Shown piece by piece: positions 45,627 to 56,347 of a stretch of 64,000 nucleotides of DNA. The notes below the pieces were generated by a model. That model was not told where the DNA came from. It made no database searches and saw nothing but the letters and a program-made list of their open reading frames with translations. Position numbers and translations under genes: made by a program. The stretch covers positions 1,736,001 to 1,800,000 of the forward strand of contig CM073196.1 in assembly GCA_037042915.1 (NCBI GenBank), read 5' to 3'. This stretch comes from Auricularia sp. M13. Taxonomy: Eukaryota > Basidiomycota > Agaricomycetes > Auriculariales > Auriculariaceae. Within the stretch, counting starts at the first letter, position 1. Each line of letters opens with the position of its first letter.

Positions 45627-48099
45627 CTACGTTGTAGATATATCAGCGCGCACCTCGTCGGCTTGCAGGGTCATTCCCTCTACTGCTTCGTCGGGATGCG
45701 GCTTGCCATAAAGAGCGTCACGTCGACGATTTTCACGTCGGTAGCTCGTCTACGTGGCGTTAGAGACGGATTCCTGGAGTGGATAACTTACTGTAAGTAT
45801 GAGACAGACTATGCATGCCAGAAATTGCATCGCGCATGAGACTGTCAATGTGCGCCGTGAGTGTTATCAGTACGGTTCATGGAACACCGTGGGAGGTACA
45901 AACTGGCGAAACCTTTCCTGCAGACGCCAGTTGGTACATAAAGCAAGAACGACCTGGATCCTCTCACACGTAGCGGGGACTCTCCGTCAACGGGAAAATA
46001 TGGCTGATGATCATCAGCAAATGTCGCAACATCGACGTCCTTTACATACCTTCCGAGGACGCTCCCGCACTGTCCCATGGCCATATAAATCTGTATGCGC
46101 ATTGGAGTCTCGGATCGGAGCGATTTGAAAGGATCTTAGACATACTGGAAGCCCTGTGGCCTTCTTTGTCTCTGAGCCAAGGTTATGCGCATCTTCAGGC
46201 AGAGTGAGAGAAGCAACGAGGAAGGCTGGTGTTCACATACACCATGCCAGGTTCAACCCGATGGTCGCATATGTCCCGGACGTCACGCAGAACGTGGCGA
46301 AGTACTGGGCGTGAACATTGTGGTGGACGGTGAGAAGGATCCTTAGGGACCATCATCAGAAAAAGCCGATGGAGAAGAGTCCTTGACGGAGGCTCACAGA
46401 TACCCAATGCCACCGATGAAGGTCATGCACGCCATTATGAGACCGCGGGATTGGATGCGGTCAGAGATATAGGATAGCGTGATCATGACCGCGGCAGCGA
46501 CGGCGTACGGGGGAACAGTGAGGAGTTGGGCGGCCGCATTCTCTGACAGAAATGTCAGCAGAGGATGCATGTGCCGCAGAAAGGCGTCGCCCACGGAATC
46601 CGAAAGTCTGTCCTCAACTTCAGTCACCCGGCTGAGAGGGCTTAGCCTCAGGAAGCTCACCTTGATTATAGTCGGCAGGAAGGCGGAAAGAGACGCAAGA
46701 GCAATGTTCATGCCGAACCAGATTACGCCTGCATATCATTGGACGTGAGCTCATATAGCGTTGCATTGACCGCACACCTCCAGCGTAAATCTAGGCCAGA
46801 ATCAATAGGATAATAAGTTGGGACGAAAGAAAGCAGTTCTCACCCGCCAGTCCTTGAAAGCCAGTTTAACGTGCTGGAAATTGACGGTACCAGGAGCCTC
46901 TTTGTTTGTGCCCCTGGTCATCCGCACGACAGCGAGCTCCCTCTCAGCCGGGTCCAGCATCCTCGTGTCCTCTGGACGGTTGGGAAGCGCCCATACTGCG
47001 ATGGTACCAATAATGATAGTCGGCACACCCTATCATATGCGCAATTGCAGGGATGAGCATGCGGGGGAATGGAGCGGGGATAGCACACCTCGATGATGAA
47101 GAGCAGTTTCCAATTGGCGACAGACTGTTTGCGCTGCTGCACCACCGAACGCGATGAGGCCGGAGAATGCGCTCCGATGGCCGCGAAGCTTTGATAGCAG
47201 GCGAGCCTCAGTCCGATTTCTCTCTGGACGTGATTTCAGTAATCGACATCCAGAAGACTGAAGGCAAAATGGACCTTGGTGTAGAACAGGGCTGGAGATA
47301 CCAAGGAATTTAGCTATCGTCGGTGCGTACGTGCGAGGTGATGCATACACATGTAAGGGGAATGCCTGGCCCAAACGCAGCCTCGAAGATGCCGATGAAG
47401 AGGCGGCATACGATAAGCCCGCAAAGTTGAACGCGGTCGCCTTCGCGATGATGAGCACACCCCGCAGAACGACGCTTGCCACACCGGTGAACAGACCTGA
47501 AGCGTGCTCGATATACCCCACGCGATGGCGCAGCAGCCTCCCGTTCAGTCAGATTTGACTTCGGAAGGCTCGACGAAACGGAAGTCACATACCGAGCCAC
47601 ACTCTGGGACGGAACAACTTGGACGTCACTGTGGCCGGAATTTGCACCGTAATGTACCTGCACGCGGCAGTGAACGTCTCAGCGCGGTAAGTTCTCGGCG
47701 TGAGGTACTTAGAATGGCGAGGGACGGACGTGAAATAAAACGCCGAGGTGATCCAGTCGAACAGCTTGCCGGACGCGTCGCCGTTCAGCACGTCCTCGGG
47801 CAAGTTCATCAAGCGCGCATTGCCAATGTTCCCTGTCAATGTGCCAGTGGCAGGTCGGCTTCACAAAGCGCACAAGAAATAAGACAGCGGTGATGCCGCA
47901 GCGCACCTCTGTCGATGAACGCGAAGAAGTACATCGCATAGAGCACGGGGAGGAGACGCATGTCGATCTTGCGCACGAGCGCCTTCTCCGCGGCGCGCTC
48001 CTGCGCGGTCGTATCCTCGACATGGGCGAGCTCGACTTGCTGCGTCTTGTCGTCGACTGAGGCTGAGGTCGAGCCTCTCTTCGTTTCTTCTGCCATCAT
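45627..48099 (-). CDS. MFS anion:cation symporter, allantoate-permease (DAL5/TNA1) type, copy 1
   Basis: This is a 12-span major facilitator transporter of the fungal family that imports organic anions such as allantoate, nicotinate or pantothenate. The cytosolic N-terminus runs to VRKIDMRLLPVLYAMYFFAF-IDRG. The next exon reads NIGNARLMNLPEDVLNGDAS and LFDWITSAFYFT. VQIPATVTSKLFRPRVWLG, AGLIVCRLFIGIFEAAFGPG (the R-L-F-x-G motif) and NWKLLFIIE follow. The central loop is IIIGTIAVWALPNRPEDTRM to LAFKDWR, then GMNIALASLSAFLPTIIK, SYISDRIQSRGLIMACM and MGQCGSVLG. The basic tail has NRRRDALYGKPHPDEAVEG. Exons are many and short. The end at 45627 depends on the last join. A close paralogue lies in opposite orientation at 58.4-60.8 kb. 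Substrate cannot be predicted. Confidence 0.87.
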
Positions 48100-48836
48100 A
48101 GCGTAGTGGAGCAGTGGGCTTGCGAGGAATCGATACTGTTGACCCCAGCCGGAGACGGCTTGCAGGTCGAGAGGTTCTTATAGCTCGCAGAGCGGGGAGC
48201 GCATATGTCCGTTCTTTCTTTAGATAGTGGCTGAACCCTGAACGCCCAACAGATACCGCAGACTGTATTCGACGCCGGGTAAGAGTCTACATTTAAGAAG
48301 ATAGATGCGTAACGCCCGGAATGATTCTGCGTCGCCATCCGCAAGTGCTAGACACCGAGCAGAGACGCAACAAAATCAAGAATCGACATAGAGCACCCCA
48401 GGACCAGAGAATACGAGCCGCAAATGTTGTCCCAAACGAGTCACGGGAAGCAGTTCGGTGGACATGGGGCGGGTGAAGAGTGCTGCACGTGCGCACCACA
48501 ATCCCGCGCATGACATTGACAGGAGACGCACAGACGCAACAAACGACCGGCCCGTCACGCAGCAGAAAGACCACTCCGTCAAGAACGCTGCCAGAAACCG
48601 GTCGCACAGAATAGCGCACGGATGTGGTGCACACGCCCATAGACCAAATCAGTTTGATGACACTCACAGGAGCATTCCACGCAAGAAGGCACCCGTCTCG
48701 TCTCGAGGACAACTGTCTTGTTCAGTGGAAAGAACGATCATAGAATGCGGTATCTACCTTTTACAGAGCTAGCAGACTTGTGGCACGGGGAGCAACGACG
48801 GATGAGCTGCACGCGCAAAACAAGCATTACTTGATC
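48100..48836. other. Spacer, MFS promoter and SNRNP27-like 3' flank
   Basis: About 740 bp. Several overlapping frames (for example 48293-48712 minus and 48458-48772 plus) have no domain signature or consistent splice sites. I see no supported gene. Confidence 0.45.
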
Positions 48837-49649
48837 TTGTCGAGAGGCCTGCACGCACTTCAGCTCGCCACACGATGTAGAAAAAGCAAGACGAACCTGT
48901 TGAAACCACCACGCCGGTTCATATACTGTCGCCATGTCCGCCGCTTCTTGATGTCGACGGCGCCCTCCTGGTTGCCCTCGACAGGCTTGCCCTTGGTGGT
49001 GTCGAAGCCGGCGAAGCCCATCATGGCCATCATCTGCGCCTCCTCGTCCTGCGCGTCCTCGCCCTCCTCCACGCCGTCCATTCTTTGGACGTCCGAGCCG
49101 GGCGCGGGCGAATACGCGTCGTCGTCGCCGATGAGGTCTGCCGCTTTCGGCCGTCCGGCCCTGCCGTTTGACGCTGCGGTGCCGTTAGTCGCGTGGGTCG
49201 GGCAAGAGACGGGAACGCACTGGAGGCAGCTGGAGCTGGCGCGGAGTCGTCTCGCCGTGGCGGCGGGGGCGGCTCGCGCGCGCGCTCGAAGCGGGGCGGC
49301 GAGCGGTCCTTCAGTCTGCGGTCGCGGTCGCGGTCACGGTCCCGGTCGTGGTCTCTGTCGCGGTTGTCGCGGTCTCGTTCGCGGTTACGATCCCGGTCCC
49401 GGTCGCCGCCTCTGCGGTCGCGGTCGTCGCCTCTACGGTCTCGGTCGTCGCGCCGCCTGTCGTCGTCCCTGTCATGGCGGCGGCCGTCTTTGAATTAAAT
49501 ACGATATGTGAGCGACGGGCATGTGGCTCGCAGCACGCGGCGGACGCACCGCGCCTGGGAGACCTGCTACGGCTGTCGCGCCGTCTAGGCGGTGGGCTGC
49601 GCCTTGCGGGGCGTCTGTCCCTGTCATCGTCGCGGCGTCGTCCAGACAT
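48837..49649 (-). CDS. SNRNP27-like U4/U6.U5 tri-snRNP RS-domain protein
   Basis: The 27K protein belongs to the tri-snRNP and influences 5' splice-site choice. The start MSGRRRDDDRDRRPARRSPP opens a long RD/RS repeat region of alternating Arg with Asp or Ser. After a variable linker comes the conserved C-terminal domain: MMAMMGFAGFDTTKGKPVEG, VDIKKRRTWRQYMNRRGGFN, joined by an intron (donor GTTCGT) to RPLDKIK and stop at 48837. The MMGFxxFDxTKG and YRQYMNRRGGFNRPL blocks are diagnostic of the family. Transcription diverges from the RRM gene with only 80 bp between ATGs. Confidence 0.93.
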
Positions 49650-49729
49650 ATTGTATCTGAGTGCGCAAGCTCAGCTTGAGGCGCAAGAACGGATTCGCAC
49701 CCCGACACTCTTCTCGCAAAATCATAATA

Positions 49730-50479
49730 ATGAGCGCGGCGGCCAGGTTCGTCGCGCGCGACTTCCGGCAGGACCTGCGCATCGCGGGTCTGCCGCGGAC
49801 GGCGACGCAGCAGGACGTCTGGCGGCTCCTGCGCCGCGCCAAGGTGCAGCACGTAAACCGCGGTCCGTCCATTTCGTCGCCCGATAATTCGGATTAATTG
49901 CTGAACGACGCGCAGTGTATCTGCACTACAACCGGTTCAGACCCACGGGCGTCGCGTTCGTCGCGCTGGACAGCCCGCAGGCGACAAAGCCCGCGCTCGA
50001 GCAGCTGCGCAACGTGCATATGAGCGCGTTCGAGCTCTCCGTGCGCCCGCACACGATCGAGGTCAACGAGCGCTCGCGCGGCATCGCCGGCCGCGAGGAG
50101 GCCTTCCGCCGCGGCATCCTCACCGGCACCGGCGTCGACGCCGGCATCCTCGAGCGCGCCACCGCCGTCGTGCTCAGCGGCCTGCCCGCGCGCTGGTTCT
50201 ACACCGACGTCCGCGACGCGTTCTGCGACGGCTTCGACCTCCAGAAGGCGGGCGACGCAAGCATCGTCAATGCGAACCCTCCGTGTGTTGGCCCCGCTCC
50301 CACAGATTGAACGCCTGACTGACGTCCGTTTTAAGTCAGCTGCGACTTGCGGCGGCTACTTCCCGCTGGGTAGTCCGTCTAGCGTCAGTGTCGAGGCACA
50401 CCGGTTCGTGCGCAAGGTCCACAGGACGGTCGTCCATGACCGCCGCGACTTCCAAATACATGCTCAGGTCATCTACTGA
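49730..50479 (+). CDS. RRM-type RNA-binding protein
   Basis: The protein of about 200 residues starts MSAAARFVARDFRQDLRIAG. It has a divergent RNA-recognition fold: RIAGLPRTATQQDVWRLLRR, then, across an intron with donor GTCCGT, VYLHYNRFRPTGVAFVALDS, and SAFELSVRPHTIEVNERSR. A second half has TAVVLSGLPARWFYTDVRDA, which looks like a second RRM beginning. After introns near 50285-50390 comes EAHRFVRKVHRTVVHDRRDF and the end QIHAQVIY. I do not recognise a named orthologue. RNA binding is inferred from the RNP-like strand GVAFVAL. Boundaries of the last two introns are uncertain. Confidence 0.72.
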
Positions 50480-50681
50480 CCAGCGAGTGCCGTTTTGAGA
50501 GATCGATTAGCAGTACACGGAAAGGTTCGGTCGGATAGCAAAGGCTGGATTATACACGCAAGGCAAAGCAGGTTGCAGACAGAAAGCGGCCGCGGCGGCA
50601 GATAACAGTGACGGCGCGGTAGCGTGTGAACTCGGCATTGTGGTGCGCCGTCGTCGCCGCGGCCGCTGAGCCCTCAACACT

Positions 50682-51189
50682 CTAGAACCCATGCAGCTTG
50701 ATGGTGGCTTTGGGGATGCCCTCCTCGATGAGGAAGTTAGAGATCTTGAGCCGCTGGTCGCCCTGGAGCTGGATGACCTGGCCGAGCTCCTCGTCGTCGA
50801 CGAGGGTGCCGTTGCAGGCGAATTCCTGGTTGGGGCGTCCGGTGAGAAGGGGGCTACGATGGGCGGCTGGACGGTACCTTCTTGAACGCCTTGAGGAGCT
50901 TCTTGGGGTCGTACTCTACACAGCGTCCGAGCCAATCAGCATGGGCTGTTGCATCGGGCATCCGGTGGCGATGGACGCACCCTTGGGCAGGCCTTGCAGC
51001 GTGGTCAGCGTCTTGCGGCCATTCCGCTGCTGGATGCGGATATGGATGTAGTTCTGCTGGCTGCCGACCTCGTCTCCTATCGCATCGCCCTCGTCCGCGA
51101 ACGGGTCTGTGGGCGCGCGGTGTCAGGCAGGCTGGCAGCGTGGGTGAGCAACTAGACGGACCAAAAGTGTTGAGGTTCTGAATGCTCAT
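50682..51189 (-). CDS. SUI1: Translation initiation factor eIF1 (SUI1)
   Basis: eIF1 binds the 40S subunit near the P site and enforces start-codon fidelity. The first exon MSIQNLNTF joins by an intron (GTCCGT..CCACAG) to DPFADEGDAIGDEVGS, QQNYIHIRIQQRNGRKTLTT and LQGLPK. Next is EYDPKKLLKAFKK, then EFACNGTLVDDEELGQVIQL, QGDQRLKISNFLIEEGIPKA and TIKLHGF at 50682. Length of about 113 residues matches the family. Three short introns are present. A TATAAAC box lies on the minus strand at 51287-51293, about 100 bp upstream. Confidence 0.96.
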
Positions 51190-51286
51190 GCGATGTGGGA
51201 TTGTGAGTGGGGGTTGTGACTTGACGACTGGGAACAGGTCGGGAGAAAGAGAAGTCTGAGTCTGACGCACTCCGACCCGCCCGTGG

Positions 51287-51293
51287 GTTTATA
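51287..51293 (-). promoter_or_regulatory. TATA box of the eIF1 gene
   Basis: TATAAAC on the minus strand, 98 bp upstream of the eIF1 ATG, inside the 121-bp divergent promoter shared with the next gene. Confidence 0.55.
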
Positions 51294-51310
51294 CTCGGGC
51301 TCCAGGAGTC

Positions 51311-51907
51311 ATGCCGCCGTCAGACGCTGACTCGAAGAAGCGCAAGCGACCGCCCAGCTTTGTGCATTTGCCAGCGAACAGGGGTGAGCCACTATCGCTA
51401 TCTCGCTACACATGACTGTACATGCGGCTCCCAGCCAAAAAGCTCAAGAGGGACTGGGTCGAGAACAAGAAAGTCAAGGCCAAATGGCGCGCCGAAAAGA
51501 AGAAACTGGAGCCCCAGCCTGCAGCAGCAGCCGACGCTGAAGCGGACGAGGAGGAGGAGGAGGAATGGGGAGGCATTCAGCAAAGTGGCGGCAGCGGGAG
51601 CGACTCAGACGCGTCCGAGGCTCGCTCGCCATCGCCGGCGCCGCCTCCGCCGTCTCTCAAGCCCGCAGCGAGCAAGAGCCAGGGCGGGAAGCAGGAAGGG
51701 TCGTTGCGCGATCTGGGCCGGGAGGCGTATTCGCGCGACACGCTGCACACATTCAAGGCCGACCCTCTCGGACGCCGCCGAGGGCGCGGGCAGGCGCGGG
51801 GACGCGGTGCTCCGCGGGGAGGAGGCCGTGGACGCGGCGGCGGGCAGCCAGACATGCGGTTAAGGATGAACCATTTGGTAGAGAGTATCAAGGCGCGCAT
51901 GCAATAG
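51311..51907 (+). CDS. Small basic, probably nucleolar protein (possible rRNA-processing factor)
   Basis: The protein of about 180 residues starts MPPSDADSKKRKRPPSFVHL. A short intron (after PANR) leads to AKKLKRDWVENKKVKAKWRA, a Lys-rich helix. A Glu-run (DEEEEEEWGG), a Ser/Pro-rich linker and an RGG-type stretch (RGRGQARGRGAPRGGGRGRG) follow. It ends VESIKARMQ. Basic helix plus acidic run plus RGG box suggest a nucleolar RNA-binding protein. The Lys-rich helix recalls fungal rRNA-processing proteins, but I cannot name an orthologue. Its stop is only 28 bp upstream of the PPP4R2 ATG on the same strand. Confidence 0.75.
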
Positions 51908-51935
51908 ACACCGTGATAATCTCGGACTCCGCTCC

Positions 51936-53203
51936 ATGGCGTCTTCCTCCACTCCGATGGACATGACCAACCACCAGCAGCGAGCCCGAGACGCAAGACG
52001 AGCCGTCGCACGACGTGTCGCCCGACTTCCAGTGGCAGCCAGGCAAGCGAGCTTCGCGCCTCGCGTGTGGCGGTTCGGCTGACGCGCGCGTGCAACGGAG
52101 CAGAATTCGACGGCTTCCTCGCCCAGATCGCAGACACGAACGTCGTCGAGTGCGTACGCCGCCCTGGAACCCGCCAGCCCGCCAGCCAGTTTTTCTGACG
52201 CGCCCAGCGCAGCTCCGAATGGTCCATCCTGCGCGACATGATCAAGTACCGCGTCAACCAGGTGCGCGACGCGTCCCCCGCGCCCGCCCGCACATCCGCG
52301 CTCATTCCCGCCCCAGGCGCTGGACGACTTCGTGTCGCACCCGGCGCCCGTCATCCCGGCGTCGGCCAAGCCCACGGTGCCGTCGACGAGCGTGACCGCG
52401 ATGCTCGGCAGCCCGACGTTCTCCGCGACCCAGCCGCCGGCGACGCTGCACGGCCTCGTCATCCCGTCCTTCCCCTTCCGCCGCACGCGCCCCGTCCGCC
52501 AGCTGCCCTCGCTGCTCTCGCCCGACGAGACGGCGAGGCTCAAGCAGCGCGTCTTTGCGCTGCTCGACGACTTCGACGAGGGCAACCCGCCGTTCACCGT
52601 CCAGCGCGTCTGCGAGCTCGCCCTGCGCCCGCGCCAGCACTACAAGACGACCGGCAAGTATCTGCGCGCGCTCGAACGCGCGCTGCTCGTCACGAGCACC
52701 TGGGACCAGTATCCGCCCGTCCCCGCGGCCGAGGCGAACGGCACTGAAGACGACGACACCCTGGCGTCGTCGGCAGCCTCGCTCCGGCTCGCCACCACGC
52801 CCATCTTCTCGCCCATTCCCTTCCTGCACGAAGATGCTCGCGCCCGCTCACGATCCAGGTCGCGTTCGCCGCCCATCTCCCCCCTGCTGCTACCGCACTC
52901 GTCCGCCAGCGACGCGGCGGGTCCGCCACGATAGAAGGTCACGCGCTCGGCCTCGTCGACGAGCTCGACGACCCCGGCCCGTCGCACATGAAAGACCATC
53001 CCGTGGCCCTTACAGAGGTGACGACTCTTTCCGGGAACGTCGAGCCGCTCCCGCTCAGCGAGCGCTTCGTCAGATCGGGAAACCTTGAAGACACCCGGGC
53101 CGGCGTCGTCAAGGACAAGGATCCCCAAACAGACAAAGAAGAGGACGACGAGGTGGAGGATATGGTGCTCGACGATTCGGTGGACGATGTAATAAAAGCA
53201 TGA
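51936..53203 (+). CDS. PPP4R2-like regulatory subunit of protein phosphatase 4, two frame breaks
   Basis: PPP4R2 (Psy4 in yeast) scaffolds PP4, which dephosphorylates DNA-damage-response proteins. After MASSSTPMDM the frame must shift at AA 51969-51970 (one A too many) to give EPETQDEPSHDVSPDFQWQP. A GC-AG intron (52043-52103, donor GCAAGC) joins to EFDGFLAQIADTNVVE. Further exons give SSEWSILRDMIKYRVNQ and ALDDFVSHPAPVIPASAKP, then ETARLKQRVFALLDDFDEGN, PPFTVQRVCELALRPRQHYK and YLRALERALLVTSTWDQYPP, the core of the family. A second break at GGG 52919-52921 (one G missing) links to ATIEGHALGLVDELDDPG and an acidic tail ending SVDDVIKA at 53203. The acidic tail is typical of PPP4R2. Confidence 0.87.
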
Positions 53204-53259
53204 GAGCGCAGCATGTATGAATACTATAGCTTAGACCGTGTGCTGTATCTACTCGCTAT

Positions 53260-55860
53260 CTATCTCCTCGGGCTCCTCTTTGTCTCTGCCTTGACCTTTT
53301 TGGCCTTGCGCTGCACAATTTCCGAGCGCGCGTCTGCTTTCTTGACTCCCAGCAGATTTTCGTGGCCTACACAGCAGTATTAGCTTCGCAATTCCCGTCT
53401 CCGCAGCAGAGAGCACGCACTTTCGCCAGTCACAAGCTGGTGTGCGACAGAGCGGCTGCCCGAAGTGATGTACTTGGCAGACACGCCGCGCGCCATGACG
53501 GGCTGCGCGAGCAGCGCTTTGAGTTGCGCCTTGAGCGCAGCCGTCTGCGCATTGGCCCGCTTGCGCCTGCTCCTGCTCGCTCGCGCGCCGCCCTCCTCGT
53601 CATCGTCCTCGTCGCTCGCGCTCATCAGGTCCGAGTCCACATCGACGCCGAGCGCCTCCGCAGCCTCCTGCATCCACTTGCGCTCGTGGTTGACCTTCTT
53701 GACGCGGTGCTGCGCGCTGTCGATCTTGCGCGCGAGCGCGAGCCGGTCCTTCAGCTTGTCCACGATATCGTGCTCGACGCCCATCTCGGGTATGGACGCC
53801 TCCGTGCGGCCGAGCGAGTGCATCAGCGCGCGCAGCGTCCGCCGCTCGTCCGGCGCGCAGAGCAGCAGCGCGAACCCGGCCGCCTGCGCGCGCGCCGTGC
53901 GGCCGTTGCGATGCACGTACGTGTCCGCGCTGCGCGGGAGCTGGTAGTGGATGACGTGGTCCACGCTCGGCACGTCCAGCCCGCGCGCCGCGATGTCCGT
54001 CGCGAGCAGCACGCAGCGCGGCTCCGCCTTGAACCGGTCGAGCGTCTTGAGGCGCTGCTTTTGCTGCAGCTCTGAATGCAACACGAAGCTCTTGAGCTGG
54101 AGCAGTTCTAGGAGGGGCGCGAGACGGCGGAGGCCGTCGATGGAGGAGAGGAAGACGAGGAACGGCCTGGGTAACGAAGCAGGAAGTAGTACAGATATGC
54201 ATCCTACGTGCTTGTCAGAGTCTGCGCAACGTTTTAGCGGGGCATTCTGACCTTGTCAGTGACTAGACACTCGATTTTGCTTTCCTGCAGTGATGCGACA
54301 ACACCACCCTCCGGGCTAAGGTCGATGACCTCAGGCTCGCTATCACGGAAGTCCAGCCGCAACAGTAGGTCATCTAACGGGATTCAGTAACTGGCAATTT
54401 TGCCACCATTATATTCGTACCAAGTGTAGATGTTTTATTGCCCTTGCCCAAGTACTTGCGTTTCTTGAGGTTTCGTTGCAAGTCCTTGCTGAGCGTAGCA
54501 GAAAAGACAAAGGTCTGCATGTCTTCATTTTTTCCGTCTGCCGATGGCTCTTTCCTGAAGTCATCGAGAGCGTCGTGCGCGTCTTCCTTTGGCCTACGTC
54601 GAGTCAGCATATCACCGTTGCTCGTCTGGGCGAGAACCCACATATCAACACGAATAGTCAACTTGAGAATGTTGTCAAGCTCTGCAAAGTGGCCCGCCTG
54701 GATCATGCGGTCCGCTTCATCGAGGACGAGGAATTTCAAGCGTTTGATTTGCAAAGCAAGCGTATCGTCCTGCGATTTTGTGTTAGATGAATGATATGAA
54801 CATGGACCTTGACCCATACCTCGCTCAGAATGTCCCACAAACGACCGGGAGTGGCTACGAGTACGTCCACGCCGCGATCGAGAATACGTCGCTGCTTTTG
54901 TGCGCTCATGCCGCCCACAATGGCCGCGACGCTAACAGCAGGTGGCTTGACAGGGCCTTTTGCCTTCTCGTCCGCGTCGTCCTCTTTCTTGATAGGGTCG
55001 ACAAGACACGCCTTGAGATGAGCGGCTACCTGCAACGCCAGTTCACGCGTGGGAGCGAGCACAAGAGCGCGGACAGCTCGCCGGCCTTTAGACTTTGGAG
55101 GACGCGGTGTGGTAAGTAAATGGTGGAGAATGGGTAGGCCATATGCAAGTGTTTTACCAGAGCCCTGCGAGGTTTAATGAGCAGCACGTTTAGAGTCAAG
55201 CGGCGCAAGACTCACGGTCTCGGCAACACCAATAACATCGCGCCCTTCAATGGCTTTCGGTATCGCGCGCGCCTGAATGCTGGTGGGTGACCTGAAATTC
55301 TGGTGGTGTAGTGCCGCAGCAAGCTGTGGATGTAACGCAAACGGTTCCCATTCCGGAAGTTGACCCTTAGCTATAGCGGCGCAATGAGCAAGTCAAAGGC
55401 AGAACGAGGGTTACGATGCCACCACATACTATCGAATGCGGTCACGAAGGGCTCTGGTAGCTCCTCAGCTTCGTCCTCTGAGCCGCCGCTGTCTGGATCA
55501 GATTCCTGCACTGCGCCGCTCTTGTGTTTTTTCTTTCCGTCTTCGACTATCTGCACGCCGCTGCGCTCAGCCGCAGAATTTAGAGCAGCCGCGGATGCGC
55601 ACCTGAAAACGCGCGACCTTGCCGTCGCCTTCGCCTTCGTACACAATGTCGACACCTTCGACTTCCTCGAGCTCGATAACGTCGCCGTAGTCATCAAGGG
55701 CGGCCTCGGACGGGCGCGCGACGGTGTGCCATGGCAGCTCGTCGACAGCGGCGCGTTTTGCGCGCTTCGCCGTGGGTATTCCGAGGGCGGCGCGCGACTG
55801 CTTCCGCTTGAGCGCACGAGAGGGCAGCTTCGTCTTGACAGTCACGACTTCGGTTTCCAT
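53260..55860 (-). CDS. MAK5: MAK5/DDX24-type DEAD-box RNA helicase
   Basis: Mak5 is a nucleolar DEAD-box ATPase needed for 60S ribosomal subunit assembly. The start [20 protein letters not shown] opens a basic N-terminus with PWHTVARP and an acidic patch. The helicase core has [21 protein letters not shown] (motif I across an intron), [18 protein letters not shown] (Ia), [15 protein letters not shown] (Ib), [16 protein letters not shown] (DEAD) and [14 protein letters not shown] (SAT). After a variable part come [40 protein letters not shown] and [11 protein letters not shown] (motif VI). A C-terminal basic region ends [10 protein letters not shown] at 53260. The insertion after DEAD (rich in Lys/Asp) is usual for Mak5/DDX24. 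About eight introns are present. Confidence 0.93.
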
Positions 55861-56078
55861 GCAGAGAATGTTTCGAGACCCAGTGAGTCGGCGTAGCGGC
55901 GGATTCAAGCTGTCGGACTTGGACTCGGGCTGCCTCGACCGCTCAAGCGCTCAGCAACGCGCGCCCAGAGTCACTGGCTCTGTATACTTTACGGCACACT
56001 TTCTCACTCGTCAGCAGCCGCGCGCTTGTCCCAGTCTGTCGGTGTTCTTCGAAGTCACACGGGCCCTGGTGCTGCACC

Positions 56079-56347
56079 ATGGCTAACGTCGCTCCGTCGC
56101 AGACGCCAGTCCCGCGCACCTACGCGTCGCCCGGCATGCACCTAACAGCATTGCTAAGCAGGTGTTTGCAGGGGCTATTATGGTCAAGAAGGGATGGCAC
56201 CTGACCAAGCCTGCGCCCGGCTCAAAGCTTGCTTATGACGTTGTTCACCCGACGCCTCTCACGGACGCTGTTGTCTTCAAGTACTTCAAGGACACGGCAG
56301 CGACACATCCCAAACAGACCCCGTTTAGCGCACACCATGCCAGTTGA
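56079..56347 (+). CDS. Small protein of about 71 residues, unknown, overlapping the next gene
   Basis: The ATG at 56079 reads MANVAP. A 53-bp intron (56096-56148, GTCGCA..CTAACAG) then joins to IAKQVFAGAIMVKKGWHLTK, PAPGSKLAYDVVHPTPLTDA and VVFKYFKDTAATHP, ending AHHAS. Only this splice links the ATG to the long open frame, and composition looks protein-like. I recognise no family. A mitochondrial or membrane-associated miniprotein is possible but unsupported. Its stop codon overlaps the DUF4243 ATG (ATGCCAGTTGA, 56337-56347). Confidence 0.55.
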
